A DNA stretch of 64,000 nucleotides, from the NCBI RefSeq assembly GCF_009727955.1, contig NZ_WOBR01000013.1:62001-126000 (forward strand), given 5' to 3'. Source of the DNA: Aliivibrio fischeri. Lineage in GTDB: Bacteria; Pseudomonadota; Gammaproteobacteria; Enterobacterales; Vibrionaceae. A program made the translations under genes and the position numbers. The notes beneath the pieces were generated by a model that saw only the letters and a list, made by a program, of their open reading frames with translations, made no database searches and had not been told where the DNA came from. The stretch's first letter is position 1, and every line of letters starts with the position of its first letter. Shown piece by piece: positions 37,739-46,865 of the stretch.

Positions 37739-39658
37739 ATGTCAGAATCTATTACTGAATTTCGCCAACTGGCTTTAGACGAATCAATCTTATCTGCACT
37801 TGATGATATGGGCTTTGTAGCTCCAACTCCTATTCAAGCAGCTTCGATTCCTCTACTTCTAGAAGGCCGTGATGCTCTTGGTAAAGCGCAAACAGGTACT
37901 GGTAAAACAGCTGCATTCTCTTTACCACTATTAAACAAAATCAATCTTAAGCAACATAACCCACAAGCAATCATCATGGCTCCAACGCGTGAACTTGCTA
38001 TTCAGGTTGCTGCTGAAGTTAAAAACCTTGGTCGTAACATCAAGGGTCTTAAAGTTTTAGAGATCTACGGTGGTGCATCTATCGTTGATCAAATGCGTGC
38101 TCTAAGCCGCGGTGCTCATATCATCGTTGGTACTCCTGGCCGTGTTAAAGATTTATTAAACCGTGACCGTCTAAACCTAGGCGAAGTTCATACGTTCATC
38201 CTAGATGAAGCGGATGAAATGCTTAAAATGGGCTTTGTTGACGATGTAACTTGGATTCTTGAAAAAGCACCAGATACAGCTCAACGTATTCTATTCTCTG
38301 CAACTATGCCTCCAATGGTTAAAACAATTGTTGACCGTTACCTACGTGATCCTGCTCGCGTTGACGTTGCTGGTACTAACCACACTGTTGATAAAGTAGA
38401 GCAAAACTTCTGGGTTGTTAAAGGCGTAGAAAAAGACGAAGCAATGTCTCGTCTACTTGAAACTGAAGAAACTGATGCATCAATCGTATTCGTTCGTACT
38501 CGTCAAGATACTGAGCGTCTAGCTGATTGGTTATCTGCTCGTGGCTTTAAAGCGGCGGCACTGCACGGTGATATCCCTCAGTCTCAACGTGAACGTACTG
38601 TTGATAACATTAAAAACGGCGTTATTGATATTTTAGTTGCTACTGACGTAGTTGCTCGTGGTCTTGATGTTCCACGTATAACTCACGTATTCAACTACGA
38701 TATCCCATTTGATGTTGAGTCTTACATCCACCGTATCGGTCGTACAGGTCGTGCTGGACGTAAAGGTAAAGCGATCCTTCTTGTTCGCACAAACCAAATG
38801 CGTATGCTTCGTACAATTGAGCGTGTAACTAAGTCAACTATGGAAGAAATTCAACTTCCACATCGTGACCAAGTTGCTGAATCTCGTCTAGCTGCATTAG
38901 CTGCTGAGCTTCAAGCTGATAAAGAATTCGTTGCTCTTGATGCGTTTACTGATTTAATCAATAAACTTCAAGAAACACTAGAAATTGATGCAACTACTAT
39001 TGCTGCTATGCTTCTTAAGCGTCAACAAGGTAAGCGTCCTTTATTCTACAAAGGTCCAGACCCAATGATCGCAGCTATGGAACGCGCTAAGAACCGTCGT
39101 TCTGATCGTGGCGAACGTGGAGAGCGTGGTGAACGCGGCGGTCGTGGTGATCGTCCTGAGCGTGGTGAACGTCGTCAATACAATAACGATGACTTCGATA
39201 CGTACCAATTAGAAGTTGGTCGTGAGCAAGGCGTACAAGTTAAAGACATCGTAGGTGCTTTAGCTAATGAACTTGGTTTCACTAAAGGTTCTATTGGTGC
39301 AATCAAACTTGCTCCTGGTCACACATATGTACAACTTCCTAAGAAAATGTCTGCAGATGTTGCTGGCAAACTTAAGAAACTACGTATTCGTCAAAACGAA
39401 ACAAAAGCGGTTGTTGTTGAAGGTGTTGACCTAACAATCGAACGTCGTCCACGTACTGGTGGTGGCCGTGATGAAAACCGTGGCGGTAACAGCCGTGGTG
39501 GTTACCGTGGTAATCGTGAAGGCGGAAACCGTGAAGGTGGCCGTGGTGGCGAGCGTCGTTTTGATCGCAACAAAGGTGGTGATCACCGTGGTAGTCACCG
39601 TGGCGAGCGTGCACCAGGCGGTCGTGGCCGTGGTCGCAGCGAGCGTAGCGAAGGTTAA
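37739..39658 (+). CDS. deaD: DEAD-box RNA helicase DeaD/CsdA
   Basis: 639 residues: helicase core with GKAQTGTGKTAAF, PTRELAIQ, ILDEADEMLKMGF, SAT and HRIGRTGRAGRKGK, then a DbpA/CsdA-type RNA-binding domain (about 480-565: YQLEVGREQGVQVKDIVGAL, KLAPGHTYVQLP) and a long Arg/Gly-rich tail with RGG-like repeats. CsdA unwinds RNA in cold-time ribosome assembly and mRNA decay. Its use of preferred codons suggests high expression. Confidence 0.95.
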   Translation: MSESITEFRQLALDESILSALDDMGFVAPTPIQAASIPLLLEGRDALGKAQTGTGKTAAFSLPLLNKINLKQHNPQAIIMAPTRELAIQVAAEVKNLGRNIKGLKVLEIYGGASIVDQMRALSRGAHIIVGTPGRVKDLLNRDRLNLGEVHTFILDEADEMLKMGFVDDVTWILEKAPDTAQRILFSATMPPMVKTIVDRYLRDPARVDVAGTNHTVDKVEQNFWVVKGVEKDEAMSRLLETEETDASIVFVRTRQDTERLADWLSARGFKAAALHGDIPQSQRERTVDNIKNGVIDILVATDVVARGLDVPRITHVFNYDIPFDVESYIHRIGRTGRAGRKGKAILLVRTNQMRMLRTIERVTKSTMEEIQLPHRDQVAESRLAALAAELQADKEFVALDAFTDLINKLQETLEIDATTIAAMLLKRQQGKRPLFYKGPDPMIAAMERAKNRRSDRGERGERGERGGRGDRPERGERRQYNNDDFDTYQLEVGREQGVQVKDIVGALANELGFTKGSIGAIKLAPGHTYVQLPKKMSADVAGKLKKLRIRQNETKAVVVEGVDLTIERRPRTGGGRDENRGGNSRGGYRGNREGGNREGGRGGERRFDRNKGGDHRGSHRGERAPGGRGRGRSERSEG

Positions 39659-39683
39659 TTAATCCTTAGCAAAGAATTAAAAT

Positions 39684-39714
39684 AAAAACCGAGCTCATGT
39701 AGCTCGGTTTTTTT
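39684..39714 (+). terminator. Rho-independent terminator after deaD
   Basis: Perfect 12-bp stem AAAAACCGAGCT/AGCTCGGTTTTT, loop CATGT, then TT. Confidence 0.9.
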
Positions 39715-39867
39715 ATGTCTGCATAAAAAGTAATAAAGGTAATAGAAGTGTGCCGTTACTGTCTTAACTACGTGATTAGAGTAGGCAAATAGGCGATAAT
39801 GATTTAATTATTTATAATTGAAATAGTTGTTTCTGTTTTTCATAAATAGTGATATTTTCTGAAAAAT

Positions 39868-39894
39868 CAGCAGTGTTTACGATATTGACTGCTG
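39868..39894. promoter_or_regulatory. Inverted repeat upstream of speG
   Basis: CAGCAGT and ACTGCTG, 7-bp arms separated by 13 bases, end 34 bases before the speG start. Possible operator or leader hairpin; no regulator can be named. Confidence 0.35.
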
Positions 39895-39928
39895 TGAATA
39901 CTCTTTTTATTCATAAATGGAAAATAAC

Positions 39929-40453
39929 ATGGATAATGAAATCCGATTACGTGCTCTTGAGCAAACCGATCTTCGTTTTATTCACCAACTGAACAACAAT
40001 AGATCAATCATGTCATACTGGTTTGAAGAACCATATGAATCGTATTACGAACTAGAAGATTTATTTCGTAAACATATTCATGATAGTAATGAGCGTCGTT
40101 TTATTGCTGAAAATGCACAACAGCAATCAATTGGTTTAGTAGAATTAGTTGAAATTAACTCCATTCACCGTAATGCTGAATTTCAAATTATCATCGCACC
40201 AGATTTTCAAGGTTGTGGTTATGCGCGTGGATTAATCAATAAAGCATTAAATTACGCATTTACTATTTTGAATTTGCATAAAGTTTATTTGCACGTTGCG
40301 GTAAATAATGAAAAAGCGATTCATTTATACGAAAAATGTGGATTTGTTGAAGAAGGGCATTTGATTAAAGAGATTTTCGTGAATGGAGAATACAGTGACA
40401 TTAAACGTATGTATATTCTTCAAGATACGTATTTAAAGAATCGTAACAATTAA
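39929..40453 (+). CDS. speG: Spermidine N1-acetyltransferase
   Basis: 174 residues from the ATG at 39929; the ATG four codons earlier is possible, but this start aligns with the Vibrio SpeG I remember. GNAT fold with [34 protein letters not shown]-type core, acetyl-CoA loop [10 protein letters not shown] and [15 protein letters not shown]. It acetylates spermidine and spermine, preventing polyamine toxicity. [18 protein letters not shown] near residue 30 belongs to the allosteric polyamine region of SpeG. Confidence 0.94.
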   Translation: MDNEIRLRALEQTDLRFIHQLNNNRSIMSYWFEEPYESYYELEDLFRKHIHDSNERRFIAENAQQQSIGLVELVEINSIHRNAEFQIIIAPDFQGCGYARGLINKALNYAFTILNLHKVYLHVAVNNEKAIHLYEKCGFVEEGHLIKEIFVNGEYSDIKRMYILQDTYLKNRNN

Positions 40454-40495
40454 TAGAAAATAGAAAATAGAAAATAGAAAATAGAAAATAGAAAA
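40454..40495. repeat. Six perfect copies of the heptamer TAGAAAA
   Basis: Six exact tandem units begin directly after the speG stop codon TAA. The array runs into the shared terminator stem at 40497. A variable-number tandem repeat of this kind can change length by slippage. On the minus strand it extends the T-rich tail of the focA terminator. Confidence 0.9.
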
Positions 40496-40496
40496 A

Positions 40497-40520
40497 AGGG
40501 CTTCTAATATAAGAAGCCCT
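40497..40520. terminator. Terminator between speG and the FocA-CBS gene
   Basis: Perfect 9-bp stem AGGGCTTCT/AGAAGCCCT with an AATATA loop. The T run is strong on the minus strand (CCCTTTTTTC), weaker on the plus strand. Confidence 0.8.
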
Positions 40521-40551
40521 ACTTATTTGCCAACCGTACGTTGTTATTTTA

Positions 40552-42015
40552 TTAAGCTACGATAGCATCAACTTCTTCAGTTTTTACCGCTTCCATACGC
40601 TCACCGTAGATAGAGCGTAGTTGACTAACAACATCTTCACGAGTAACAACACCAACTAATTGATTGTTCTCAATTACAGGTAAGATACGTGGTTTAGAAA
40701 CACGCATGTCACGAGCGCGGTCATTAATTGATAGTGTGCTGTAGCTAGTCGCAATGCCCATATCTGTTGTTGGGTATAGCTTCGGCTTGTCAATCGCATA
40801 GAACTCAGCCAGTTGTAACAATGTATCTTTAGGAGAGATGCTTGTGATATCTGTTTTCATTAAATCAGCTACGGTGCGGCCTTTCTCTGGTAAATAGTCT
40901 TCACACCACAATTCAACTAACACATCGTGCTCAGAGAAGAAACCAACTACTTCGCTATGATTGTTTACAACGATTGCACCTGAAAGATGGCGGTCTAATA
41001 GGTTATCCAGTGCAACTTCTACAGGCATTTCTGGTTGAAGAACGTAAGTGTTAACATCCATAAATTGATTTACTGTTTTGTTCGCGTTCATTTTGATCAT
41101 TTCCTTAGAGTCTGAATCTGTAAATAGTGGTGTAATTTGTGATGTTTCTACTGCTTTTAATTGAGGGCGAGTGAAGATTGACCAATAAGCCAAACCAACA
41201 AGACCAGCACCACCAACGATATTTCCTAACGTTACAGGGATTAAGTTCGCTGTAATAAAATTAACGATATTTAAGTCTGCGTATTGTTCAGGTGTTGCAC
41301 CTACCGCAAGCCAAAACTCAGGTGGAGCAAGCTGTTGAATCGCAATACCTAAAGGAACCATGAACATGTTTGCAACACAGTGCTCAAAACCACTACTAAC
41401 AAACATTGCAACAGGTAAAATAACCATTACTGCTTTAGTGAGCATGTTGGTTGAACAGAAAGTTAACCACACAGCTAAACACACTAATAAATTACATAAA
41501 ATACCCAGAGCAAATGCTTCTAATGGTTGGTGATGCAATTTATGTTGAGCGATATTTAGTGCGTTCAAGCCCCATTGACCACCGTCGTTTTGGTACATAC
41601 CAGCTGAAACCACAAGAGCGAGTAATAAACCAGCACCAATAAAGTTACCGATATACACTTTTCCCCAGATGCCTAACATTTTGCCAAAACTGATTTGTCT
41701 ATTTGCTACAGCGATTGCCGATAAAACCGAGCTTGTAAATAATTCACCGCCACCGATAACAACTAGGATCAAACCTAAACTAAAAGCTAAGCCACCAGCA
41801 AAACGACTGATACCCCAACCAGTTTCTGTATTGCCTGTCGTTACCGTTGTATAGAAAATGAATGCTATCCCGATAAAGACACCAGCCATAATGGCTAAGC
41901 CAATTACCATGCTTGTTGGCTTCTTCGATTTAGCCAGTGCGTAATAAGCCGCTTGTTCCATCATTTCGCTGGGATTAAATTGTCCAGTTGTATTTGGACT
42001 GAGATTAGAACTCAT
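40552..42015 (-). CDS. Formate/nitrite-transporter (FocA/NirC) protein fused to a CBS-domain pair
   Basis: 487 residues. The N-terminal half (about 15-285) is an FNT channel: six helices, LVVIGGGELFTSSVL (hallmark GGELFT) and ANMFMVPLGIAIQQ, NFITANLIPVTLGNIVGG. After a linker the C-terminal half (about 315-475) has two CBS repeats (ALDNLLDRHLSGAIVVNNHSEVVGFFSEHDVL; RILPVIENNQLVGVVTREDV). FNT channels pass formate or nitrite; CBS pairs usually bind adenine nucleotides, so channel gating by energy state is an inference. AAGGAGG precedes the ATG, inside a possible hairpin. Confidence 0.9.
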   Translation of the reverse strand: MSSNLSPNTTGQFNPSEMMEQAAYYALAKSKKPTSMVIGLAIMAGVFIGIAFIFYTTVTTGNTETGWGISRFAGGLAFSLGLILVVIGGGELFTSSVLSAIAVANRQISFGKMLGIWGKVYIGNFIGAGLLLALVVSAGMYQNDGGQWGLNALNIAQHKLHHQPLEAFALGILCNLLVCLAVWLTFCSTNMLTKAVMVILPVAMFVSSGFEHCVANMFMVPLGIAIQQLAPPEFWLAVGATPEQYADLNIVNFITANLIPVTLGNIVGGAGLVGLAYWSIFTRPQLKAVETSQITPLFTDSDSKEMIKMNANKTVNQFMDVNTYVLQPEMPVEVALDNLLDRHLSGAIVVNNHSEVVGFFSEHDVLVELWCEDYLPEKGRTVADLMKTDITSISPKDTLLQLAEFYAIDKPKLYPTTDMGIATSYSTLSINDRARDMRVSKPRILPVIENNQLVGVVTREDVVSQLRSIYGERMEAVKTEEVDAIVA

Positions 42016-42021
42016 TTGTCC

Positions 42022-42054
42022 TCCTTAAGTATTGGTTATAAAAATGCTTAAGGA
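42022..42054 (-). promoter_or_regulatory. Inverted repeat that can mask the FocA-CBS ribosome-binding site
   Basis: TCCTTAAG (42022-42029) and CTTAAGGA (42047-42054) form a perfect 8-bp stem with a 17-base loop. On the minus-strand mRNA the gene-proximal arm contains AAGGA of the Shine-Dalgarno AAGGAGG. A third CTTAAG lies at 42075-42080, so the motif might instead be an operator. Confidence 0.45.
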
Positions 42055-42206
42055 ATATGAGCTAGCTCGTCTTGCTTAAGCCCAGTTAGATTATGAGTAA
42101 AATTGCTTGGGGTAAAATTGATTGTTTTTAGGTTCTATATCAGTTTTCCTTATGAAACTAAAATGGTATGATTTACACAAAATAAGTTCTTATAAAAGAG
42201 ATGGTT

Positions 42207-43112
42207 ATGCGTTATTCATTAAAACAGTTGGCAGTTTTTGATGCAGTAGCGACAACAGGAAGTGTCAGTCAAGCGGCTGAATTATTGTCGTTGACTCAAT
42301 CAGCAACCAGTATGTCGTTGTCGCAGTTAGAAAAAATGTTGGGGCGTTCATTATTTGAGCGTCACGGAAAACGAATGGCGCTCACTCATTGGGGTGTATG
42401 GCTTCGGCCGAAAGCTAAAAAGCTGATCCACGATGCTCAACAAATCGAATTAGGCTTTTATGATCAGCATTTGATCAGTGGTGAAATATCGTTAGGTGCA
42501 AGCCAAACAGCGGCAGAACACTTAGTTCCAAATCTTATCAGTAATATTGATAATGATTTCCCAGAAATTCGAATATCTTTAGGTGTAAAAAATACCACGG
42601 GTATTATCGAAGGGGTGTTAGATTACAAATATGAACTAGGGATTATCGAAGGGCGTTGTGATGATAGCCGAATCCACCAAGAAGTTTTTTGTACTGACCA
42701 TTTGATTATTGTTGCCGCTGCTCACCATCCCTTTGCTAAGCATGAAAAAGTCAGCTTAGCCCAATTAGAGCAAGCAAAATGGGTATTGCGTGAACATGGT
42801 GCAGGAACTCGAACTATTTTTGATAGCGCCATTCATGGAAAAATCCCTGATTTAGATGTATGGCGTGAGTACGAATACGTTCCAGTATTACGAACATTAG
42901 TAGCAAATGGACAATATTTAAGCTGTTTACCTTATTTAGATGTAGTGAAATACATTGAACGCGGTGAATTAGTCGCATTAAATGTACCTGAACTTAATAT
43001 GGAAAGAACACTCTCATTTATTTGGCGCTCATCAATGGATCAAAACCCGATTAGCGATTGCATAAGAAGAGAGGGTATAAGAATGATTAAGAATCATAAC
43101 GTTATACGATAA
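42207..43112 (+). CDS. LysR-family transcriptional regulator
   Basis: 301 residues from the ATG at 42207 (AGAG about 7 bases upstream), two codons after the first in-frame ATG. N-terminal winged helix-turn-helix (LKQLAVFDAVATTGSVSQAAELLSLTQSATSMSLSQLE pattern) and a C-terminal effector domain of the CysB/YeiE type (YELGIIEGRCDDSRI, WVLREHGAGTRTIFDSAI). Divergent from the FocA-CBS gene, which it may control; repeats of CTTAAG lie between them. The effector is unknown. Confidence 0.9.
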   Translation: MRYSLKQLAVFDAVATTGSVSQAAELLSLTQSATSMSLSQLEKMLGRSLFERHGKRMALTHWGVWLRPKAKKLIHDAQQIELGFYDQHLISGEISLGASQTAAEHLVPNLISNIDNDFPEIRISLGVKNTTGIIEGVLDYKYELGIIEGRCDDSRIHQEVFCTDHLIIVAAAHHPFAKHEKVSLAQLEQAKWVLREHGAGTRTIFDSAIHGKIPDLDVWREYEYVPVLRTLVANGQYLSCLPYLDVVKYIERGELVALNVPELNMERTLSFIWRSSMDQNPISDCIRREGIRMIKNHNVIR

Positions 43113-43207
43113 GTGATAAGAAAAATTAACTTCTTAGTTTGTTTGATATTTGTTATTCTCATTAAATAACCGTTATTTATTATATTTATTCTTAGGGATA
43201 GAAAAAT

Positions 43208-43888
43208 ATGCCAGCCTTATCAGTTTTATTGATGGATAGTTTCAACTACTTCAAAAAGCATTTTATTGCCTTTTGTATGCTTGTCCTTCCATTCGCGCTT
43301 ATCACTAATGGGATAGCGTTAAGCTTTAATGAGAACGATGGTCCGGGTAAGTTTTTAGTATATATGCTATTTATTTTGACTATCTATCCTTTTTATAAAG
43401 GAGCTATTCTCTATTACATCGCTTATTCATTTGATGGTAGAAGAGTTCCATTTAGTCAGTTGTATCAAATACCAGCCAAAACATGGTTTTCGTTTGTATT
43501 GATGAACATGATTTTGGGATTAGCGATATTAATGGGGTTCATGGCGCTTATTTTGCCTGGTTTGTATTTGATGGCACGTTTCTCATTTACAGAGATCTAT
43601 TGTGTTCTTTATAAAGAAAATACAAATGATGCGATTAAATTGGGTTGGCATGATACAAAAGACAATTACTGGGTTTTATTTAAAGGCCTAGTGATTATTT
43701 TTGGTTTTACTACAGGCTTGATGTGGGCATTAGAATATGGACTTGGTTTGATTGGTTTACAGTCGCCAGTATTGTCTTTCATTTTTTCCATTTCTGAAGT
43801 GGTTTTATCAATGATGAATACGATTTTCATTTTTAGAGTGTTTACAGTAAATACGGCTAAACTTGAAGAAATCCAAGCTATTGAATAA
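43208..43888 (+). CDS. YciC-like integral membrane protein of unknown function
   Basis: 226 residues with about six hydrophobic segments. The stretch MGFMALILPGLYLMARFSFTEIYCVLYKEN followed by AIKLGWHDTKDNYWVLFKG resembles the LPG(I/L)YL...S-W pattern of YciC (UPF0259) and related proteins, but the overall match is loose. No catalytic motif. It stands alone between a LysR gene and a chemoreceptor gene and ends at a strong terminator. Confidence 0.6.
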   Translation: MPALSVLLMDSFNYFKKHFIAFCMLVLPFALITNGIALSFNENDGPGKFLVYMLFILTIYPFYKGAILYYIAYSFDGRRVPFSQLYQIPAKTWFSFVLMNMILGLAILMGFMALILPGLYLMARFSFTEIYCVLYKENTNDAIKLGWHDTKDNYWVLFKGLVIIFGFTTGLMWALEYGLGLIGLQSPVLSFIFSISEVVLSMMNTIFIFRVFTVNTAKLEEIQAIE

Positions 43889-43914
43889 TTAATATTTTTA
43901 TCATTATTTATTAT

Positions 43915-43949
43915 AAAAACGGTCAACTTTATAAGGTTGACCGTTTTTT
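43915..43949 (+). terminator. Rho-independent terminator after the YciC-like gene
   Basis: Perfect 13-bp stem AAAAACGGTCAAC/GTTGACCGTTTTT followed by TT. Confidence 0.9.
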
Positions 43950-44069
43950 TATGTAAAATTATTAATGAGACAGCTGTTGCAAAAATGTTGCATTGTATTG
44001 GTTTGTACGAATTTTAGATGACATGATGTTTCGAAATGTAAATTTAAATATCGGATTTAGGATGTTTCT

Positions 44070-45935
44070 ATGAAGTTTCGACACAAAATTATTTTAGCTT
44101 TTTCTATTGTTATGACAGTGACTTTGGCTCTATTAAGTACTGTTCAATACCTTAATATGAAAAAAGAAGTAGAGCATGAAGTTCAATCAAGCATCCGTGA
44201 GATTGTTGATGGCGTACGAACAACAGTGAATTCAGAACTAGCGGGAAAAACATTATTAGCCGAATACGTAACAGAAATTGCTGAAAGAGATTTGAATTCA
44301 AAAACGCTTGAGACAATCTTAAGCCAGCCTCAAGTTAAAAAGGCGTTTGTACTTGCAGGTATCGGTTTTGAAGATGGGCATGATTTTGTTAGTAATGATC
44401 CAACGTGGGATCCACAAGGGTATGATGCAAGAACGCGTGGTTGGTATCAATCTGCAAAACAAGAAAATGGCACAATAATTACTGAGCCTTACGAGGATGC
44501 TCTTACTGGAGAAATTCTGATTTCAATTGCAACGGCAGTGAAGTCAAATAATCAGTTTATTGGGTCAATTTTTTTCGATCTGAGTTTAGGCAGTTTAGCC
44601 GAGCTAGTGAATCAAGTAGAATTATTTGATGCTGGATATTTATTTATTGTTGATGAGGTTGGAACCGTTATCGCTCACCCTGATAGTCAATATAATGGCC
44701 AATCAATGGCGTCATTCCTACCAAATATTCAATTAAACTCAAACTTACAAGCAATAGAGATTAATGGGGCTATACATGATGTCTCATTCACCTCAATTGA
44801 TGGATACCCTTGGTCGATTGGTGTAGTTCTTAATGAGGCTAAAGTTTTTAAACAAATCAATGAATTAAAAAATGATTCATTAATATATTCACTCGTTGCG
44901 GTTATTGTATCAATTATTCTAATGCTGATGTTCATTACTCGTCTTATCCGTCCGGTTCAAACATTAAATTCTGCAATTCAGAACGTAGCATCAGGAGAAG
45001 CGGATTTAACACAGCGACTTGATACCAAAATTGATCCTGAATTCGCTCCTCTAGCGGAAGGCTTTAATCAGTTTATTATTAATCTTCAAACCCAAGTAAC
45101 AGAAACAAAAGCGTTAAGCCATCAATTAAATCAAGGTGCTCAGAAGATTCTAGTAGGTGCAAATGACTCCGAAACGGCAATGAATACGCAGATGATGGAG
45201 CTAGAACAACTTGCAACGGCCATGAATGAAATGGCAGCTACGTCGGTTGATGTGGCTGGAAATGTACAAAGCGCCGCTGAATATGCGAAAAAAGCGGACA
45301 GTGCAACAGAGAATGGTATGGCGGTTGTAAACCAAACATCGGAAGAAATTACTGATCTATCAACAAATATTAATCAAGCAGTCGAAGAAGTTGGAAAACT
45401 AGAAAAAGCGACAGACAGTATTGGCACGATTTTACGTGTTATTAATGATATTGCAGAGCAAACAAACTTACTTGCTCTTAATGCGGCAATAGAATCAGCA
45501 AGAGCAGGGGAGGCTGGGCGTGGGTTTGCTGTTGTTGCTGATGAGGTAAGAACCCTTGCCAAGCGCACACAGGAATCGACAACAGAAATCGCGACCATGA
45601 TTGAACAGTTGCAATCGGGTGCTGCAAGTGTTTCTTCTTCCATGTTAAGTAGTCAGCAAAGAGCGGATTCTACCGTTGATAAAGCAAAACAAACTGCTGA
45701 AGCGTTAAGTCAAATAAGAGAAACGATTCAACAAATTAACGATATGAATATCCATATAGCTTCTGCAGCTGAAGAGCAAAGCCATGTTGCTGAAGAAATA
45801 AATGGAAAGACCGTGAATATTAAGGATTTGTCAGTTTTGGTTCATGAAGCGGCACAAGGTGCTGCAATTGCTATTAACGAACAGGTGAGTGTCGTTGAAA
45901 GCCAAGAAAAGATAATGAATAAGTTTACAGTGTAA
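44070..45935 (+). CDS. Methyl-accepting chemotaxis protein with amino-acid-type dCache sensor
   Basis: 621 residues: membrane helix (about 8-28), periplasmic dCache_1 sensor (about 35-270), second helix (about 275-297), HAMP, then the signalling coiled coil with the hairpin tip [34 protein letters not shown]. The sensor holds Tyr118, Arg123, Trp125, Tyr126 and Asp170, with exactly the spacing of the described amino-acid-binding dCache motif (Y121, R126, W128, Y129, D173 in PctA). It therefore probably reports amino acids to the flagellar system. It is convergent with an amino-acid ABC operon. Confidence 0.92.
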   Translation: MKFRHKIILAFSIVMTVTLALLSTVQYLNMKKEVEHEVQSSIREIVDGVRTTVNSELAGKTLLAEYVTEIAERDLNSKTLETILSQPQVKKAFVLAGIGFEDGHDFVSNDPTWDPQGYDARTRGWYQSAKQENGTIITEPYEDALTGEILISIATAVKSNNQFIGSIFFDLSLGSLAELVNQVELFDAGYLFIVDEVGTVIAHPDSQYNGQSMASFLPNIQLNSNLQAIEINGAIHDVSFTSIDGYPWSIGVVLNEAKVFKQINELKNDSLIYSLVAVIVSIILMLMFITRLIRPVQTLNSAIQNVASGEADLTQRLDTKIDPEFAPLAEGFNQFIINLQTQVTETKALSHQLNQGAQKILVGANDSETAMNTQMMELEQLATAMNEMAATSVDVAGNVQSAAEYAKKADSATENGMAVVNQTSEEITDLSTNINQAVEEVGKLEKATDSIGTILRVINDIAEQTNLLALNAAIESARAGEAGRGFAVVADEVRTLAKRTQESTTEIATMIEQLQSGAASVSSSMLSSQQRADSTVDKAKQTAEALSQIRETIQQINDMNIHIASAAEEQSHVAEEINGKTVNIKDLSVLVHEAAQGAAIAINEQVSVVESQEKIMNKFTV

Positions 45936-45965
45936 CTGACATATAACTATCAATTTTATTGATAC

Positions 45966-45996
45966 AAAAGCTCAAGAGTATTCTTGAGCTTTTTTA
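45966..45996. terminator. Bidirectional terminator, chemoreceptor / ABC operon
   Basis: AAAAGCTCAAGA/TCTTGAGCTTTT, 12-bp stem with a GTAT loop and T-rich flanks between convergent genes. Confidence 0.88.
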
Positions 45997-46001
45997 CTTC
46001 T

Positions 46002-46862
46002 TTACTTACGTTCCCAATAATTAAAGAGTTGGGAAAGCATAAAACAAAGAATGAAATAACAGAAAGCGACAACAATCCAAATTTCGAAAATCATACCGCT
46101 TGAGTTTGCCATTTCAGTGCCAACAAACGTCAATTCTTGTATTGAAATTAAAGAGATAATAGAAGAGTCTTTAACTAAAGAGATGCATTGACCAGCTAAC
46201 GGTGGAATGATCACTTTAAATACTTGTGGAGCGATAATGTATCGATATCGATGCCAAGTTGATAATCCCAGTGTTTTTGCTGCTTCATGTTGGCCTTTAG
46301 GTATTGCATCCAAACCTGAGCGTACGACTTCACCAATATAAGCGGCAGAGATCATACCAATACACAATACTCCAGCCGTTAAGTTTTCCCACAGATTAGC
46401 AGAACCAAAAAGGAACTGTTGAAGCAAATTAATATCACCAGAGTGCTCACGTAATAAGTTTTCAAGACCTAATAAAGGAACCAGTTGGTTAGCGATAAAA
46501 AAGTAAAATATAAAAATAAAGACCAAAGGTGGAATGTTTCGGATCAGTTGAATATAGCTATTTGATAACGCTCTAATCACAGTAAGATTTGAGCGACGTC
46601 CTAAGCCCAGTAAGACACCGAAACAAATGGCAAAGAGCATCCCCCAAAACGTTAAACGTAATGTTGAAAACAAACCATCAAAAAAGTAAGGGAGAGAACC
46701 ATCCGCTTTTGAAGTAAATAAAAGCTGAATGGCTTTAGACCACTGCCAATGATAGGCCAAGGTGCCACTATCTTTGGTTAATAACCAAGTAACAAAGCCT
46801 ATGATAATGATCAGTAATCCCCAATCTAATCGATTGAGCCGAAAGGATGCTCTTTGATACAT
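46002..46862 (-). CDS. Polar amino-acid ABC transporter permease (second permease)
   Basis: 286 residues, last gene of a four-gene operon. An inner-membrane subunit of the HisMQ family: about 5-6 helices, the motif SYIQLIRNIPPLVFIFIFYF and the ATPase-contact loop EAAKTLGLSTWHRYRYIIAPQVFKVIIPPL. It should pair with the first permease (47690-48484) to make the channel. It lies 3 bases after the binding-protein stop. Confidence 0.93.
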   Translation of the reverse strand: MYQRASFRLNRLDWGLLIIIIGFVTWLLTKDSGTLAYHWQWSKAIQLLFTSKADGSLPYFFDGLFSTLRLTFWGMLFAICFGVLLGLGRRSNLTVIRALSNSYIQLIRNIPPLVFIFIFYFFIANQLVPLLGLENLLREHSGDINLLQQFLFGSANLWENLTAGVLCIGMISAAYIGEVVRSGLDAIPKGQHEAAKTLGLSTWHRYRYIIAPQVFKVIIPPLAGQCISLVKDSSIISLISIQELTFVGTEMANSSGMIFEIWIVVAFCYFILCFMLSQLFNYWERK

Positions 46863-46865
46863 GTT

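Noticed and set aside
39372-39662. Long antisense and alternate-frame ORFs in the 3' part of deaD
   Set aside because: They are shadows of the Arg/Gly-rich tail, whose repetitive GGT/CGT codons keep other frames open.
40454-40495. CRISPR-like array
   Set aside because: The units are contiguous 7-mers with no spacers, so it is a simple tandem repeat.
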